DNA of 64,000 bases from Lutjanus erythropterus (lineage: Eukaryota > Chordata > Actinopteri > Lutjaniformes > Lutjanidae): the NCBI GenBank assembly GCA_020091685.1, contig CM034597.1, positions 6,830,532 to 6,894,531 of the forward strand. Direction: 5' to 3'. A program made the translations under genes and the position numbers. The notes below the pieces were generated by a model. It did no database searches. It saw only the letters and a program-made list of their open reading frames with translations, and was not told the origin of the DNA. Of the stretch, positions 41,683 to 52,798 are shown piece by piece (position 1 is the first letter of the stretch; each line of letters opens with the position of its first letter).

Positions 41683-44030
41683 AATTGTATTTTAACACAA
41701 ATAAATCTGCAGTAAATGAAAAAAGTGCCCCATCTCAGAATAAATAAAAGGTGTTTAGTGAGTTTGGAGACAACTCTGTGTGCGTTTGGTCCAGCTGAAG
41801 CCAACAGAATTGCCCTCGTCTGCGTCTGCTGAGCAGGTTTTAGTGCAAATGCAATTTTTGTCCAAAATGAGCACCAAAATTGCCCTGCACCACCTAATCA
41901 GTATAAACACAGTCTCTGTGGTCCATCTCCTCACACCTCAGTGCAAACATGCTCATTTGTCGCCAGGAAAGTACTAAACAGGCGCAAATGCAAAAGGATA
42001 GATTTGCGTTAAAGGAAAATTGCATTTTTTTTTTCTAGTGTTGGCTTTGTGCCTGTAGGAAAATCAAGCTTTTTTGGGGGGCTGTCAACTGGGTTTGCAA
42101 TGGAGAGACAGAGAGAGGGAGACGGAGAGAGTTTGTTAAAGCCCAGAGTGGGTCCCTCACTTCCCTGTTTCAAATTCCTGAGGTTTTCAGTGCTCTGGAA
42201 GGCCTGGAGCTAATTTGGCTTTCAGGCTTTCCCCTCTAATTCCTTGCGACTAATTACAGTCGTATTCCCGCAATTAAACTGATAAACTCTGCTGAGCTTG
42301 GCACGGCTGGCGAAGAAACCCTGGCTCCTCTTTGCTGGCTCAGGGAACCACCTCTTCGCCATTTTACTTTCTGTTACTTCTTTCTGTAGTAAACACGCTC
42401 ACTAAAAATAAAATCAACCTGAATTCTTCGACAGAGTCTGTCTCCTAGGCCCCAGTATTTATTGCCTCTGGTGACAATGCCAGGAACATCAAGAAGAGCG
42501 TCCAGAGGTCAGACAGATGTTGCGCATGATGGGATTTGAACAGTTATGTCTGAAAAACCTAAACACCCCAAAGGGATATTATTCTATTATCATTAAAGTA
42601 TGATTGCAATTTGGGGACAACTTCATAACATCATCACAAAGAAGTGCTCTTACGTATTCCTCTCGGATTCAGATGGATTTAATGTTTTAATTGGGCCTGC
42701 CAGCACTGTCTCAGCTCATGCATACAGATAGGATACCTAGGGAGAAAGAAAAACAAGCATGGAAATAAAATGAGGTAGGCTGTCTAGACCGTGTGCTTTG
42801 ACTCATTTGGTTGTTGGGTAGGGTTTTCAGCACATGTGAATGTTTATCTCTCTGAAATGAAGCATATGGGCCGAGCTCCATTAAGTGCCAAAGGGGTGGT
42901 CCCTCCTCAAATACAACTCGGCCAGTTTCCCTGTCAAACGCAAATCAGCACTTCTTTGCCCTCCATATTTTCAAGACTTCCCCCCTCGTTTTTGTCTCTT
43001 TTTTTGTGAATTCAGAACACCCACCACCGCTTGTATCACTGCAGTGTTTAGTGATGGATGACTTGCAAACAGTTAATGTGGCAAAAATGTATGTTCTGAA
43101 TGTAACCCAAAAACATTTTTAACGCTAGAACACGATAAAGTAAAGTTTAGTGTGCCTTCCCAGGGGATAAAACATGATAAAGTGTTCTATAGGGGAGCCT
43201 TCTCAGTGGACAAAACATATAGTGTGCCCTTACAGTGGAAGTCTGGGATGCTAGAAAATTACTGAACCTCTACATGCCTCTCAGTGGTTAAATACTTAAT
43301 ACCTCTCTGTGTGTTTTAATTACAGAGGAATCATAGTTGTATTTTAAGTCACATAATAAAAACCACTTTTAATCTAAACCAGGGGTTGGAACTGTGTCAC
43401 CATAAATGCATCAAGACTTTTGGTGCTCTGGTGTCCCACTGCATACACCTGGTGCCCTTTTTATGTTTTTTTTTTTGTCCCTGCCCCTCAGACAGTCCAC
43501 CACTCCATCACCTACTGGCCTTTATGTCTGTCATTTTGTCAGTCTGTCTGTGTCAAGTATTAGTGTCTCCTCCGTTATCCACTTGTGGCCATTTTGAAGC
43601 AGACCTACACATTTGTGATGACGCACTACATCACAGCACACTGTATAAACACTGGAAACCAGACACCTTATTGTGTGGAGGGACATGTGTAAAAATACGC
43701 CCAGCATATTTGCAGAAGCTTTGAAATAACGGTTGGGATGGAGTGTGAAGGATGGGTTTCACCAATGTTTAGAGAGCAGGTTTAATTTTGGAAAGGCCAA
43801 GTTCTTCCTTCAGTCTGCCTGAAGGTTCTTGATTTTACAATCTCACACATCTGTAACAGGGATGACCACAGTTCAGCTGACTTTCATGTGCATGTCCTAC
43901 TGTTGGAACCCTTAAGTACATAATATTTGATAAATAGTGATAAATATCGTAAATAACTCAACTGAAATGGAACATTTTGCAGAACTAAGACAACAGTCTT
44001 CTAACACTCCTGCCTTTTCCCCTCCTCCAG

Positions 44031-44214
44031 GTATCTGAGGGCTCAGAGGTCCACTTTCAGCCGGGAAACTTCTCCCTCTCCTGCCAGATCCAGATGGAGA
44101 GCCTTCCCCATGGCAATGAGCACCTCCTCAACTGGGCCCAGAAGAAGTACAGGGCAGTCACCTCTTTCTCTGAGCTCAGGATGACTCAAGACATCTACAT
44201 CAAAGTCGGAGAAG
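44031..44214 (+). CDS. tgfbr3: tgfbr3 exon c: orphan domain with N-glycosylation site
   Basis: Phase 0 to 1, residues 110-170 plus one base of the next codon, between cctcctccag and gtgtgt. The encoded blocks VSEGSEVHFQPGNFSLSC, PHGNEHLLNWA and AVTSFSELRM with DIYIKVGE match human betaglycan closely; PHGNEHLLNWA is almost invariant. NFS is an N-glycosylation sequon that human also has. The cysteine right after it (FSLSC) is not in the human sequence I remember (FSLTA), which would give this fish one more cysteine in the orphan domain. Confidence 0.97.
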
Positions 44215-44587
44215 GTGTGTACTGGATTCCCAAAATTCCCAAACATAGCTCTAGGCCCCAAGGCACGCCTCCCTGTTCCCCTTTAGCTCCCATAACTTAA
44301 CTTAGCTTTTGTGTTTTGAGCCCTTGCTAGAGGTTTACGTGCAACTACTCTGGGAAAAGAATTTCCTTCCCTCAACAGGCATCCACTCTTTCACACTGGT
44401 TAACAGGCTGCCTGACTGTAGTAATTCTGCTTACAGCCTTAAGAATTATTGAACCCCTGAAAAATAAAGCAAGTGCATGGACTAAGTATTTGAGTATTTT
44501 AGGTGAACTGAAGCTTAGGTTAATTGTATGTAGAACACTATATAGTTAATTAATGTATTACTTAGTACTGCCTCTCTTTGACACTCC

Positions 44588-44810
44588 TTACTATCTTTTA
44601 TTCAAGGTGAAACAATTAGTTTATTAATCAATTTGTCAAGTGACAGAAAATGAATTTGCAGCTCTTTTAATGAGTTGTTGTTGAATTCTTAGCTCCAGTT
44701 TCTCCAGTGTTAGGATTTGCTGCTTTTCTTATTTTATGGAATAGTAACTGAGTATTTTATGGTTCTTGACTGTTAGCTAGACAAAACAAGCGATTTTGAG
44801 ACATAAATAA
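44588..44810 (+). repeat. Interspersed repeat related to fish ATTAATCGAT-type elements
   Basis: Contains gtgaaacaattagtttatta, then ttaggatttgctgcttttct and acaaaacaagcgattttga, in the order I remember for a common percomorph repeat. It is diverged, with approximate ends. Confidence 0.5.
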
Positions 44811-46469
44811 GATAGTAGATAAGTAAGAAATAAGTTTTATTGATATTTATGATATTTTATAGACCAAATAAGTTATTGTTTGCAGGATAAAATAATGCAT
44901 ATTATCATTAATGAAAATCATTTCTAGTTGCATGGAAACTCTTTATGTGGTGGCATATTGTGCTGCATGGCAAACATCTGTGTGTACAGGCATATTTTTA
45001 TGAACATAAAAGACCAGAACTCGACATATTAAATAATTCACACCTCGTGTTTCTGTAGAGGTTGTGTTTTGGTTCAATATACATAACAAAAAAATAGGCT
45101 TAAAATAATATAGTGGAGTGACATAGCTCACCATATCATATTAATTGTATATTTTGTGATAAATGCTTATATGATAATGTGTAAGTGTGACACAAATAGA
45201 GATGTTGAAGTTAGAGAAACTAAAACACAGGGCCAGAATAGAGATTTGAACAAAAACAGTAAAGTAGGCAGCTTGGTATTTAAGACTTTGGAAAGTGTGA
45301 ATTTCTTGGCAGATAGTCACTGACAGTATCTTATTCCTGGATACAAATCTTTGGAAATATCTGTCATTTGTCTCTTTCACCAAGTGGCTGTTGCTTCCAT
45401 AGTTTCAGTAGTATTATAAGACTATGGCTATATAGTTATATTATAAGACCACAATAATCTAAATGAGCAAAATCTTGTGGAGGCCATACATAGGTTGACC
45501 ATATATTGGGTGTGAAGTGGAAAAAGGCTGAGGTAAATGGTAGATAGACTATGCCTGTCACATTTTTCCAATAACTAAGGTAAGAGGGGAGTATTTCTGA
45601 AGTGAAGAAGCACAGGGGGATTCTCAGGGGAGGCTATGATTGATCTTCACACATGTTTGAGCTGTGGACTTTCAATTCTTCACTCTCTACTGGCCACTGA
45701 ACAGACTGCACGTCCAACTTCACAATGCATCAGCTCTCAGACAGGACATCTTGTTTTTAATGAGCATCTTTCACTACATGGAAATAAAACTCCACTCCAT
45801 GTCTGGAGAGGAATAATGTCTCCACTACTGCCAGTGATAAGTTCTCTCTCTATGTTGTTAGCTGCTGTGGAGCACAGAGTGGTTGCTCAGCCTTGAAGCG
45901 TTTGGCTTGTGTCATTAGGAGGGCTGTGGTTTGGCATGAGCCCAGAGTGCCATGATGTTTACTTCAAGCAAAGAGCTGTAGATTTCCACTCCTTCACATC
46001 ATTAGTAGTGTTTCATGAAGATGGACAGATTCTCACTTCCTAAACCAGGCCCGCACCAGTGCCACAAGGGTTCCGGAGAGGAAGGTGCCAACCTTCAGTT
46101 TACACTTTGTCCAAGGCTCTGTTTGCCAAATAAGGAAGCAGCTGTCTTGTGTTTTCTCTGAGTGCTGAGATGGGGTCTGACTTTTCGTGATCTGAAGGTG
46201 CTTTCTTAAGCAGTTAACGAATTTCTGAACCGTAACGTAAGTGGAGGAAAAAACAGTCAAAGGTTTGATTAAACGTGTTTATGAATATTATTGTCCTGTT
46301 ATTGTGGAGGAATTCTGGTAAAACACCCTTGCTTAGTTTTCCCACGTAAAACCAAAAGAGAAATTTCCTTGTTGATTGGAAGACAGGTCATGCCAACCAG
46401 AGCACACCCACAGGTATGTGAGAGGCTCTGTCTCTCCTACATAGTAGCAGGACACACAGACTTTGCGGT

Positions 46470-47370
46470 TTTGTTTTATCTTTTTGTGGTCGCTTCACAT
46501 CATTTTTTTGCATCTTTTTATGGTCATTTAGTATCTCTTTATGGTTGTTCTGTATCTTTTTGTGGTTGTTTTGTCTGTTTTTCTTGTCATTTTTCATCCA
46601 TGTGCAACCCCAATGTCAAAATGTGTGGAACATTGTGTAAAACATAAATGTAATGCAGAATACAATTGTTTGCAAATCATTTTCAACTTATATTCAATTG
46701 AATACAATACAAAGACAAGATATTTGATGTTCAAACAGATAAACGCTAATTGTTTCTGTAAATATGCACTCATTCTGAATTTGATGCCTGGGAAGTTGTT
46801 AAAAAACACCTTTTTTGATTCAAAAGGTAGTCAGGTTAATGCCCCTGTTCAAAGATTTTTGGAACCTGTTGCAGGCATCAGTTCAGAATGAGTTACAAAA
46901 AACAACAGTTTATCAGTTTGAAGATTCATTTTCTTGTCTTGTATCCAATTGAATTCTGTTTTTATTTACATTTTATACAACATCCTAACTGTTTTGGAAT
47001 TTGGGTTGCAGTTGTTATACATCTTTCTATAGTGTTTTGTCTCTTTGTGGTGATTTTGTGTCTTTTTATGGTTACTTTTGTGGTATTTTGTGTCTCATTA
47101 TGGACATTTTGTGCCCCTTTGTGTTTGCTTTGTGTCTCTCTTTAGTTGTTCTGTGTCTCTTTGTGGTCAGTTGGGATCATGTTTGTCTCTGTGTGTGTCT
47201 CTTTGTGTCTCTCCATAGTTATTTTGTGTCTTTAAGCTTGTTTTGCCCACTATTGTAGTCAGTTTGTGTCTCTTTGTTGTCATTTTGTGTCCCTTTGTAG
47301 TGGTTTGTGACTCTTTCTAGTTTTTGTGTGTGTCTTTGTAGTCAGCTTGTGTCTCTTTGTAGTTGTTATA
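46470..47370 (+). repeat. Degenerate 21-bp minisatellite, split by a MITE
   Basis: Units of about 21 bp resembling tctctttgtggtcattttgtg repeat from about 46470 to 46604 and resume from 47009 to about 47370. Because 21 is divisible by three, any stop-free unit gives a long open frame, which explains the overlapping frames here. The middle (46605-47008) is a separate insertion. Confidence 0.8.
46605..47008. mobile_element. Palindromic MITE inside the minisatellite
   Basis: The left end caaccccaatgtcaaaa and right end ttttggaatttgggttg are inverted repeats. Pairing extends inward: tgcagaatacaattg and caattgaattctgtt, then caaagacaagat and tcttgtcttgta. The CAACCCCAATTCCAAAA-type terminus is one I recall from fish DNA transposons. 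It has no coding capacity. Confidence 0.75.
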
Positions 47371-47767
47371 CACTTTGCTGGTGAAGCTCAGAGGGGTCCC
47401 TGACCATTTGGGCCCCTGAGTCTGTCCCCCGTAGGCATTTTCAGTAATACATCCATGTCCAACTCAGAACTGGGCCTAGTCAGTGCTAAGACAATGGGAA
47501 TACCAGCTGCAGAGCTGTGAAATAAAGTGAGCAGGGAAACTGTTCTTAAGCTGGAACAGCTAGGTCAAAACAAACATCCACCGTACTCAAGCCTCTGTGA
47601 GCAGGACATCGAATTCCTCCCAGAAGCAGGGGGTGCTCTTCTGTAGCTGACCTCGCGCTCTGACCTCCCCAGGGTGGAGGAACAAAAAGCCGTATTTCTC
47701 CTTTGGAGGATCAAAATAGCCTCACAGAACCCCTCGAAAACTAACATAAACATCTCTCCACTTTCAG

Positions 47768-47930
47768 ATCCAGTGTTTTCTGACACCTGCAAGATTGATA
47801 CCAAGTTCCTGTCTCTGAACTACCTGGGCGGCTACGTGGAACCACAGACATCAAAGGGCTGTGTCCTGTCTGGACCCGACAAAGACAGAGAAGTCCACAT
47901 CATTGAGCTCCAAGCCCCTAACTCCAGCAG
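47768..47930 (+). CDS. tgfbr3: tgfbr3 exon d: orphan domain
   Basis: Phase 1 to 2 (first residue Asp is split; residues 171-224 plus two bases). The acceptor is ctttcag and the donor gtgagt. Encoded blocks are CKIDTKFLSLNYLGGYVEPQ, KGCVLSG and REVHIIELQAPNS, matching the human stretch with CNIGKNFLSLNYLAEYLQP, EGCVMSS and EEVHIIELITPNS. The two cysteines are conserved, and NSS near the end is a possible N-glycosylation sequon. Confidence 0.97.
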
Positions 47931-48368
47931 GTGAGTGGCCAAAGCCAAGAAAACATGTTGTCATAGTTTATTTTTGAGGTCAAGATGCTCTCACTAATCT
48001 CTGTGGAGTTTGTTTTGGATGGAAACTAACATGGAGGCGGGTGGTGAGGGATGAGGGGGGTACTGTTCTCTTAGTGGTGTTCTTTTGAGAAAGATATTTC
48101 AAAACTGTGCCTAAAGTCCAGGTTTGCCAGATAATCTCCTCACTCCCTCAGTGGAGTGATTATCCTGTACACCCAAAAGACCGCAAATCTGGGAATGTGC
48201 TGGTAACTGCGCTCTATCTCACTCTGTTGCTATCTGGTCTGTAGTGCATATGTCTGCTTTTTTTCTGGGAACGCATCCAGCTTTTTAATTATTTGGCCAG
48301 ACACAGAGGGCACGATAACGCAATGCTGACCTAACTGTCCAAAATTCTTTTTCCCTTCTTTTCTGCAG
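47931..48368 (+). other. Short intron between exons d and e (438 bp)
   Basis: Donor gtgagt, acceptor ttctgcag. Unique sequence; no repeat or RNA gene recognised. Confidence 0.9.
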
Positions 48369-48516
48369 TGCTTTCCAGGTGGATGTCATAGTGGAACTGC
48401 GGCCGCTGGAGGCTGATGCACCGCTGCATCGTGACGTCGTCTTGTTGCTCAAGTGCGCCAAATCTGTCAACTGGGTCATCAAGGCCCACGGTGTGATTGG
48501 CAAGCTGGATGTGGTG
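48369..48516 (+). CDS. tgfbr3: tgfbr3 exon e: orphan domain
   Basis: Phase 2 to 0: the single base T completes a Ser codon, then 49 codons follow (residues 226-274) before gtaagc. The encoded AFQVDVIVELRPLEAD and LLLKCAKSVNWVIKAHGV match human AFQVDITIDIRPSQED and LILKCKKSVNWVIKSFDV. The cysteine in LKC is conserved. The stretch is rich in beta-branched residues, as expected for a beta-sandwich core. Confidence 0.97.
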
Positions 48517-49761
48517 GTAAGCTATCAGCATGACAACAGATAAAAGCTTTTCATCCAGGAGCATCTTTTTCTTTTCCTTTACAGACTTCACCACTGAGAT
48601 TTTACAAAGTCTTATCACACATCACAGCAGCTCTCGAGTCATGTCACAGACAGAAATGTCATCACTCTGCCCCACTGACCAAAGATTTTGTCACACGCGG
48701 ATGTGTGTTGAATTGGCGCCTATTCCCAGCTGCAGGAGAGGGTGGGGATAACAGGTTAGGAGGAACTGTGAAATTTCATCGCAGCAGCTCCAGGGATTGT
48801 CATCACATTCAGAAAGCCAGGGGCGGGAGCGGTGGGGGCATCACATATTTTCAGAGGCAAGGCTACTGCACATAGAGCCAGAGCTGCTTCCCATCAGTCA
48901 TAAAGTGAATTATGAGCACTGCTTGCTTCAGGCAGTTTTTTAAGCTGCAAGTTGTTCGGACCTCTTCGGCACACACAAAAGACAAACACTGGCTAATTGC
49001 TGCAATATATCACAGAGCCCTTTACTTAGAAATGTGTTTTATTCACATCAACACTGCACATGAATACACAGTTTTGATATTAAATCTTCATTAGTGTTAC
49101 CCAAGTCTCTTAGGAGCCTTAGGAACTGTAAGAATATGACACCTACAACGTGTACACTTCGGAAGAATAGTTAAACTGTAGATCACGTTGACAGAGAACT
49201 GGCTGTTTTCCAACCACCATAATTGCTCCAGGGGTGTTCTAAAACAAAAAAAAATCACTGCAATAAAACAGAAAGTAACTCACAAATACTTGACATTTCC
49301 CAAAATATTTAATTTGTGCTGAGTGTGGAGAGATTTTCTATCTAGTATGAGGTCAACCCTCAATGCCTGTCTGTTTGCTGTTGTCTTCCTGTGTGCCCCT
49401 CTCTGCTGCTGCTGCTGCTGTACTGGTTCCAGTGAGGTGTTCAGGGGGGTCTGTGTTTCCTCAGTGTTGTAATGCTGATACTCCTACAGGGCTGCTGCAG
49501 CCATGACACTGCACTTTTGCCAGGCGCGGTGTGTTTTTACAGCTGCCTGGTCACTGCTATACAGTAAGTCAGTCAGGTTGTGTAAGTGTACTGCCAGGTC
49601 ACAGTCTGTGGTACTTACAGCACAGCACAAATGGATGGTAATACCCATTTTACACTTGTGCCACAATATAGCAGCTTGGATTAGGAATGTGGGTGTTTTC
49701 TAGCCATGTTCTTTCCACCACTTCGGTACGGACAAAAATATTTCAACATAAACATTTTGTA

Positions 49762-50765
49762 CAGACATTCATGTTATCCAGATGATGTATCCTGTTGACT
49801 TTTGTGATCCCCTGGCTTTTCCTCAAGCACAGCCATCAGGATGACTTTTTGGCTTTTTACTGAAATATCTCAACCACTATTCAATGGATTGCCACAACTT
49901 TTAGTGAACATACAGTCTTTGTGGCCCTCACAACCCACATGAATTGTTATAACTTTGATGATCCTTTAAGGGGATAGTTCACCCAGATATGAAAATTCAG
50001 ATATTATCTACTTGTCCTCATGCCAATTGAAGGTTGGCTTTTAGCTTTTAGTCCACAAAACACTGCTGTTTCACAAGAAAACAGCGTTACAAAATCTCCC
50101 AAACAATTAAAGTGAATGGTGACCAGTTTTCAAAGGTAAAAAAACAATCAAAAAAGCATAAAATGTCGCCATACTGCTCATATGGCATAATCCATGTCTC
50201 CTAAAGCCCCAGTGTGCCAAGATGACTTGAAAGATGTCATTTACACCATTTTTTTGCCTAAATTGTCACTGTAGATCCTTAGCTTGGAGGTGTGATGAAT
50301 GGCATGTCGGGCCTTTAGGAGATATGGATCACACCAGATGAGCAGTATGGAGGCATTTTATGTTTATTTTTCTATTGTTTTTTCCATTTGAAAACTGGTC
50401 ACCATTCATTTAAACTGTTTAGGAGATTATGTTTTCCTGTGAAACCCCAGCAGTGTTTTGCGGACTAAAAAATTAAACCTGACCTTCAGTTGGCTTTAAC
50501 TTTTCACCACTAGGTCCAATTCAACTTGTTTACTACTTTGGTTTATGAAAAAACTGCCAAACTAATGACATTCCCATCAACCTACAGCTGTACTGTGTCT
50601 CTAGTGCTAATAGCTAATGTTAGCTTGCTACCATGGTAAACTAACTGGTGACCATGGTGACCAAAAAGTATACCTGCTTAACATTAGCATGTTACCATTG
50701 TCTGAATTCAGCCCTAGCCACTGTCCCCAAGTACAGCATCAGAGCTGCTAGCATGGTTTTAGATT
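49762..50765 (+). repeat. Interspersed repeat family A, copy split by a MITE
   Basis: The left part (acattttgtacagacattca to tttgatgatcc) and right part (cttttcaccactaggtcc to cagagctgctagcatgg) are collinear with the uninterrupted copy at 21690-22095. They are separated by the MITE at 49966-50499. Confidence 0.75.
49966..50499. mobile_element. TTAA-target MITE inserted in family A repeat, right terminus deleted
   Basis: Second copy of the element at 3688-4269: ggggatagttcacccagat at the left, aaaacactgctg and cagcagtgttttgcgg as internal paired blocks, and a tggtcaccattcattt block. TTAA lies at both borders (49966-49969 and 50496-50499). The right arm stops at gaccttcagttggc, so roughly the last 45 bp of the terminal repeat are missing although the flanking TTAA remains. 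Confidence 0.82.
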
Positions 50766-52078
50766 ATTAGTGTTGTTCCTGCATAAATGGTTAATTTATT
50801 ATATTACATATATTGCAGTCTTACAGCCATTTATAATGCACACATTATATTAAACAGAGAAAAACAATAAATTCTAACATTTGAAAACAATGAAATATTT
50901 ATTGTTTGATTTACTTTAAATGATTTAAACAATTTAAAAAAAAGTCTAATTTGTTTTCTGTTTGATCACCTATTTGTTTAATTGTTTCAGCTCTGGTGCA
51001 AACATCTGTAGTAAACAGTATATTTTATATGTTGCTGGACAAAACTCTTCTAAATTGGTTAATATGATCATATTTTAGCAATATTTACATCTTATGAAAT
51101 GAGAAATCTTTTCAAAATCAGTTACATCAATTTAATATGAGTGGTTGTGCATAGACCATAATGCCTATCAACATGCTGAGAGGAGTAGTGTCCATCGCAG
51201 GGTTTTGTGTGCATTTATTGTGAAAAAAATGGAGACAAAGTGAAAAGGTAATCATCTAAAACCATGATAATTTCCTTCTGTAATTTCTACTGTATTTTTA
51301 TTTGACATTTTCAACATGTAATACGTGCACATTTTCTTAAGATACTAAAATACATGGTGAATGTGCATTTAAGTGGTTACTTTTGAGTTTTACCGCTGTT
51401 TTTTAGTGATAAATACATTGGAATTGTGTTTATGTTTGCAACAAACCAGAACCTGCTACAGACAACACTACTTGAAAGTGCTGCCACACATAATCACCGA
51501 TGTTGTACGATAGAAGGATGGTCCGTCTAAACACATATCCATTTTTTTAGTTTCCACATAGCTGACATTTTGACTGTTATTTGACAACAGTGGTATACAG
51601 GATGCTGTGCTTGAGCAACCAGGGTTTGGGAGAGTGTCAACTATGTACGTGATGTGATAGCCTCGTAAAAACTGAGGCCTCCCTTCTGTCAGAAAGTGGG
51701 TTCTCCTTAGGGTTGCTCAAGAGACTGCAGTGTGTGGGAAATGGCTGTGAGAAAGAATCATTACTCCCTCACACAGGGAGGGTATGAGCAGGGCAGGACA
51801 TGAGTTTTAGGAGCAAACGAACATGTTGCTTTCTCAGCATTGATTGAGCCGTGACACGCCTATTACCTCATACACATGATTCACACTTCACACAGAATGA
51901 GTGCAGGACTGTACTTGAAGCAGAATATCTTTGTAATACTTAAACAATAAATCATGTCATTTGTTCTTGGAAATCTTAAGGGAGCTTACTTAAATCTATG
52001 GTCTTGTAGAAGTAACAATTTGTTATTTTTAATGGAAAACACACAAGATTTATGGCACTTCTGCTTTCTTTTCAACAG

Positions 52079-52268
52079 GCCTCCGATACCGTGAGCATTA
52101 GTTCAAATACGGAGAGACTGGTGCAAGTGACAAAATCCCCCAAGCAGCACTTGCCGTCGGGGTCACAGGCCTTGATCAAGTGGGCAGGGGAGCATGGCTA
52201 CGGTCCAGTCACGTCTTACACCAGCACTCCTGTGGCTAACCACTTCAGTATCCGACTGAGAGAGCCAG
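52079..52268 (+). CDS. tgfbr3: tgfbr3 exon f: end of orphan domain
   Basis: Phase 0 to 1, residues 275-337 plus one base; acceptor ttcaacag, donor gtaaac. Encoded blocks LIKWAGEHGYGPVTSYTSTP and VANHFSIRL match human LVKWALDNGYSPITSYTMAP and VANRFHLRL. The first 20 residues (SDTVSISSNTERL) are more variable, as in other betaglycans. The frame stays open 58 codons past the donor into the next intron. Confidence 0.96.
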
Positions 52269-52532
52269 GTAAACTGAAGAAACATCCTCTGAATTCTCTA
52301 CTCGATTTGATTTATATTGAAGCAGAGAGAATGTGTTCAGTTAAATTACAACTAAAATACTATGCACAAGATTACATTTTAGCAGGTGCTGTAGTATTTT
52401 TCATTGCTCTTTTCACAGTCCTTATAGAGAAACAAGCATGAAATTGTGAAATGGTTTTATAGTGGTGGTGGTGTGTAATTTTCCTGCCTGTGAAATCAGC
52501 GTTGTGAGCTTCTAACCATGTGTGACTTTCAG

Positions 52533-52798
52533 ATGTGGTGGATCCTCCTGAGAGCATGTTTCCTCCAGAGCTCTCCATCTTGCGTGACACCAGTCCTCAT
52601 CAAGGACCAGGAGCTGCTTCACGACGCTCCGGTATGCCTTTTCCCTTCCCTCCACCCATACCTCTGCCCCCTTCCCTCAACGAACGTGGCTGGGAGGACA
52701 GAGAGCCCGAGGAGCACCAGGGCGTTCTGACTGTCGGCCTCAGTGTGCAGTGTGAGGACACGAGGATGGTGGTCAGCATCGACAAAGAAAGCCTGCAA
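52533..52798 (+). CDS. tgfbr3: tgfbr3 exon g: inter-domain linker and start of ZP-N
   Basis: Phase 1 to 0 (split Asp, then 88 codons, residues 338-426); the donor is gtgagt. It begins with PPESMFPPELSILRD, like human TIPPELRILLD. It passes through a proline-rich flexible segment (MPFPFPPPIPLPPSL, compare human LPFPFPDISRR) and an acidic patch (REPEEHQG), then enters the zona pellucida domain with LTVGLSVQCEDTRMVVSI, whose cysteine is the first of the ten ZP cysteines. It is the longest linker-type exon and is less conserved in its middle, as expected. Confidence 0.96.

Larger units (their letters stand above)
31747..44030 (+). other. Large intron between tgfbr3 exons b and c (12.3 kb)
   Basis: Donor gtgagt, acceptor cctcctccag. 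Contents seen: a chimeric hAT-like element (35482-36646), a repeat with a copy near 61.2-61.9 kb (39665-39975), and an interspersed repeat (41316-41682). Three stretches (34540-34900, 38230-38600, 42190-42420) look repeat-free with mixed composition and could be regulatory; that is only an impression. No supported exon. Confidence 0.9.
44215..47767 (+). other. Intron between tgfbr3 exons c and d (3.55 kb)
   Basis: Donor gtgtgt, acceptor ctttcag. Holds an old repeat (44588-44810) and a 21-bp minisatellite (46470-47370) interrupted by a palindromic MITE (46605-47008). Open frames between 46291 and 47258 are products of the 21-bp period, not genes. Confidence 0.9.
48517..52078 (+). other. Intron between tgfbr3 exons e and f (3.56 kb)
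   Basis: Donor gtaagc, acceptor ttcaacag. Its centre is a family A repeat (49762-50765) containing a TTAA MITE (49966-50499). The rest appears unique; no exon seen. Confidence 0.9.

Noticed and set aside
44043..44261. Minus-strand frame opposite exon c
   Set aside because: A shadow of the conserved plus-strand exon; homology is only on the plus strand.
46291..47258. Several overlapping open frames on the plus strand
   Set aside because: They arise from a 21-bp tandem repeat and a MITE; the peptides are repetitive Val/Phe/Cys-rich translations of the repeat.
52052..52441. Continuous 129-codon frame treated as one gene
   Set aside because: Only 52079-52268 is exon f of tgfbr3; the first nine codons are intron before the acceptor, and the tail is read-through past the donor.
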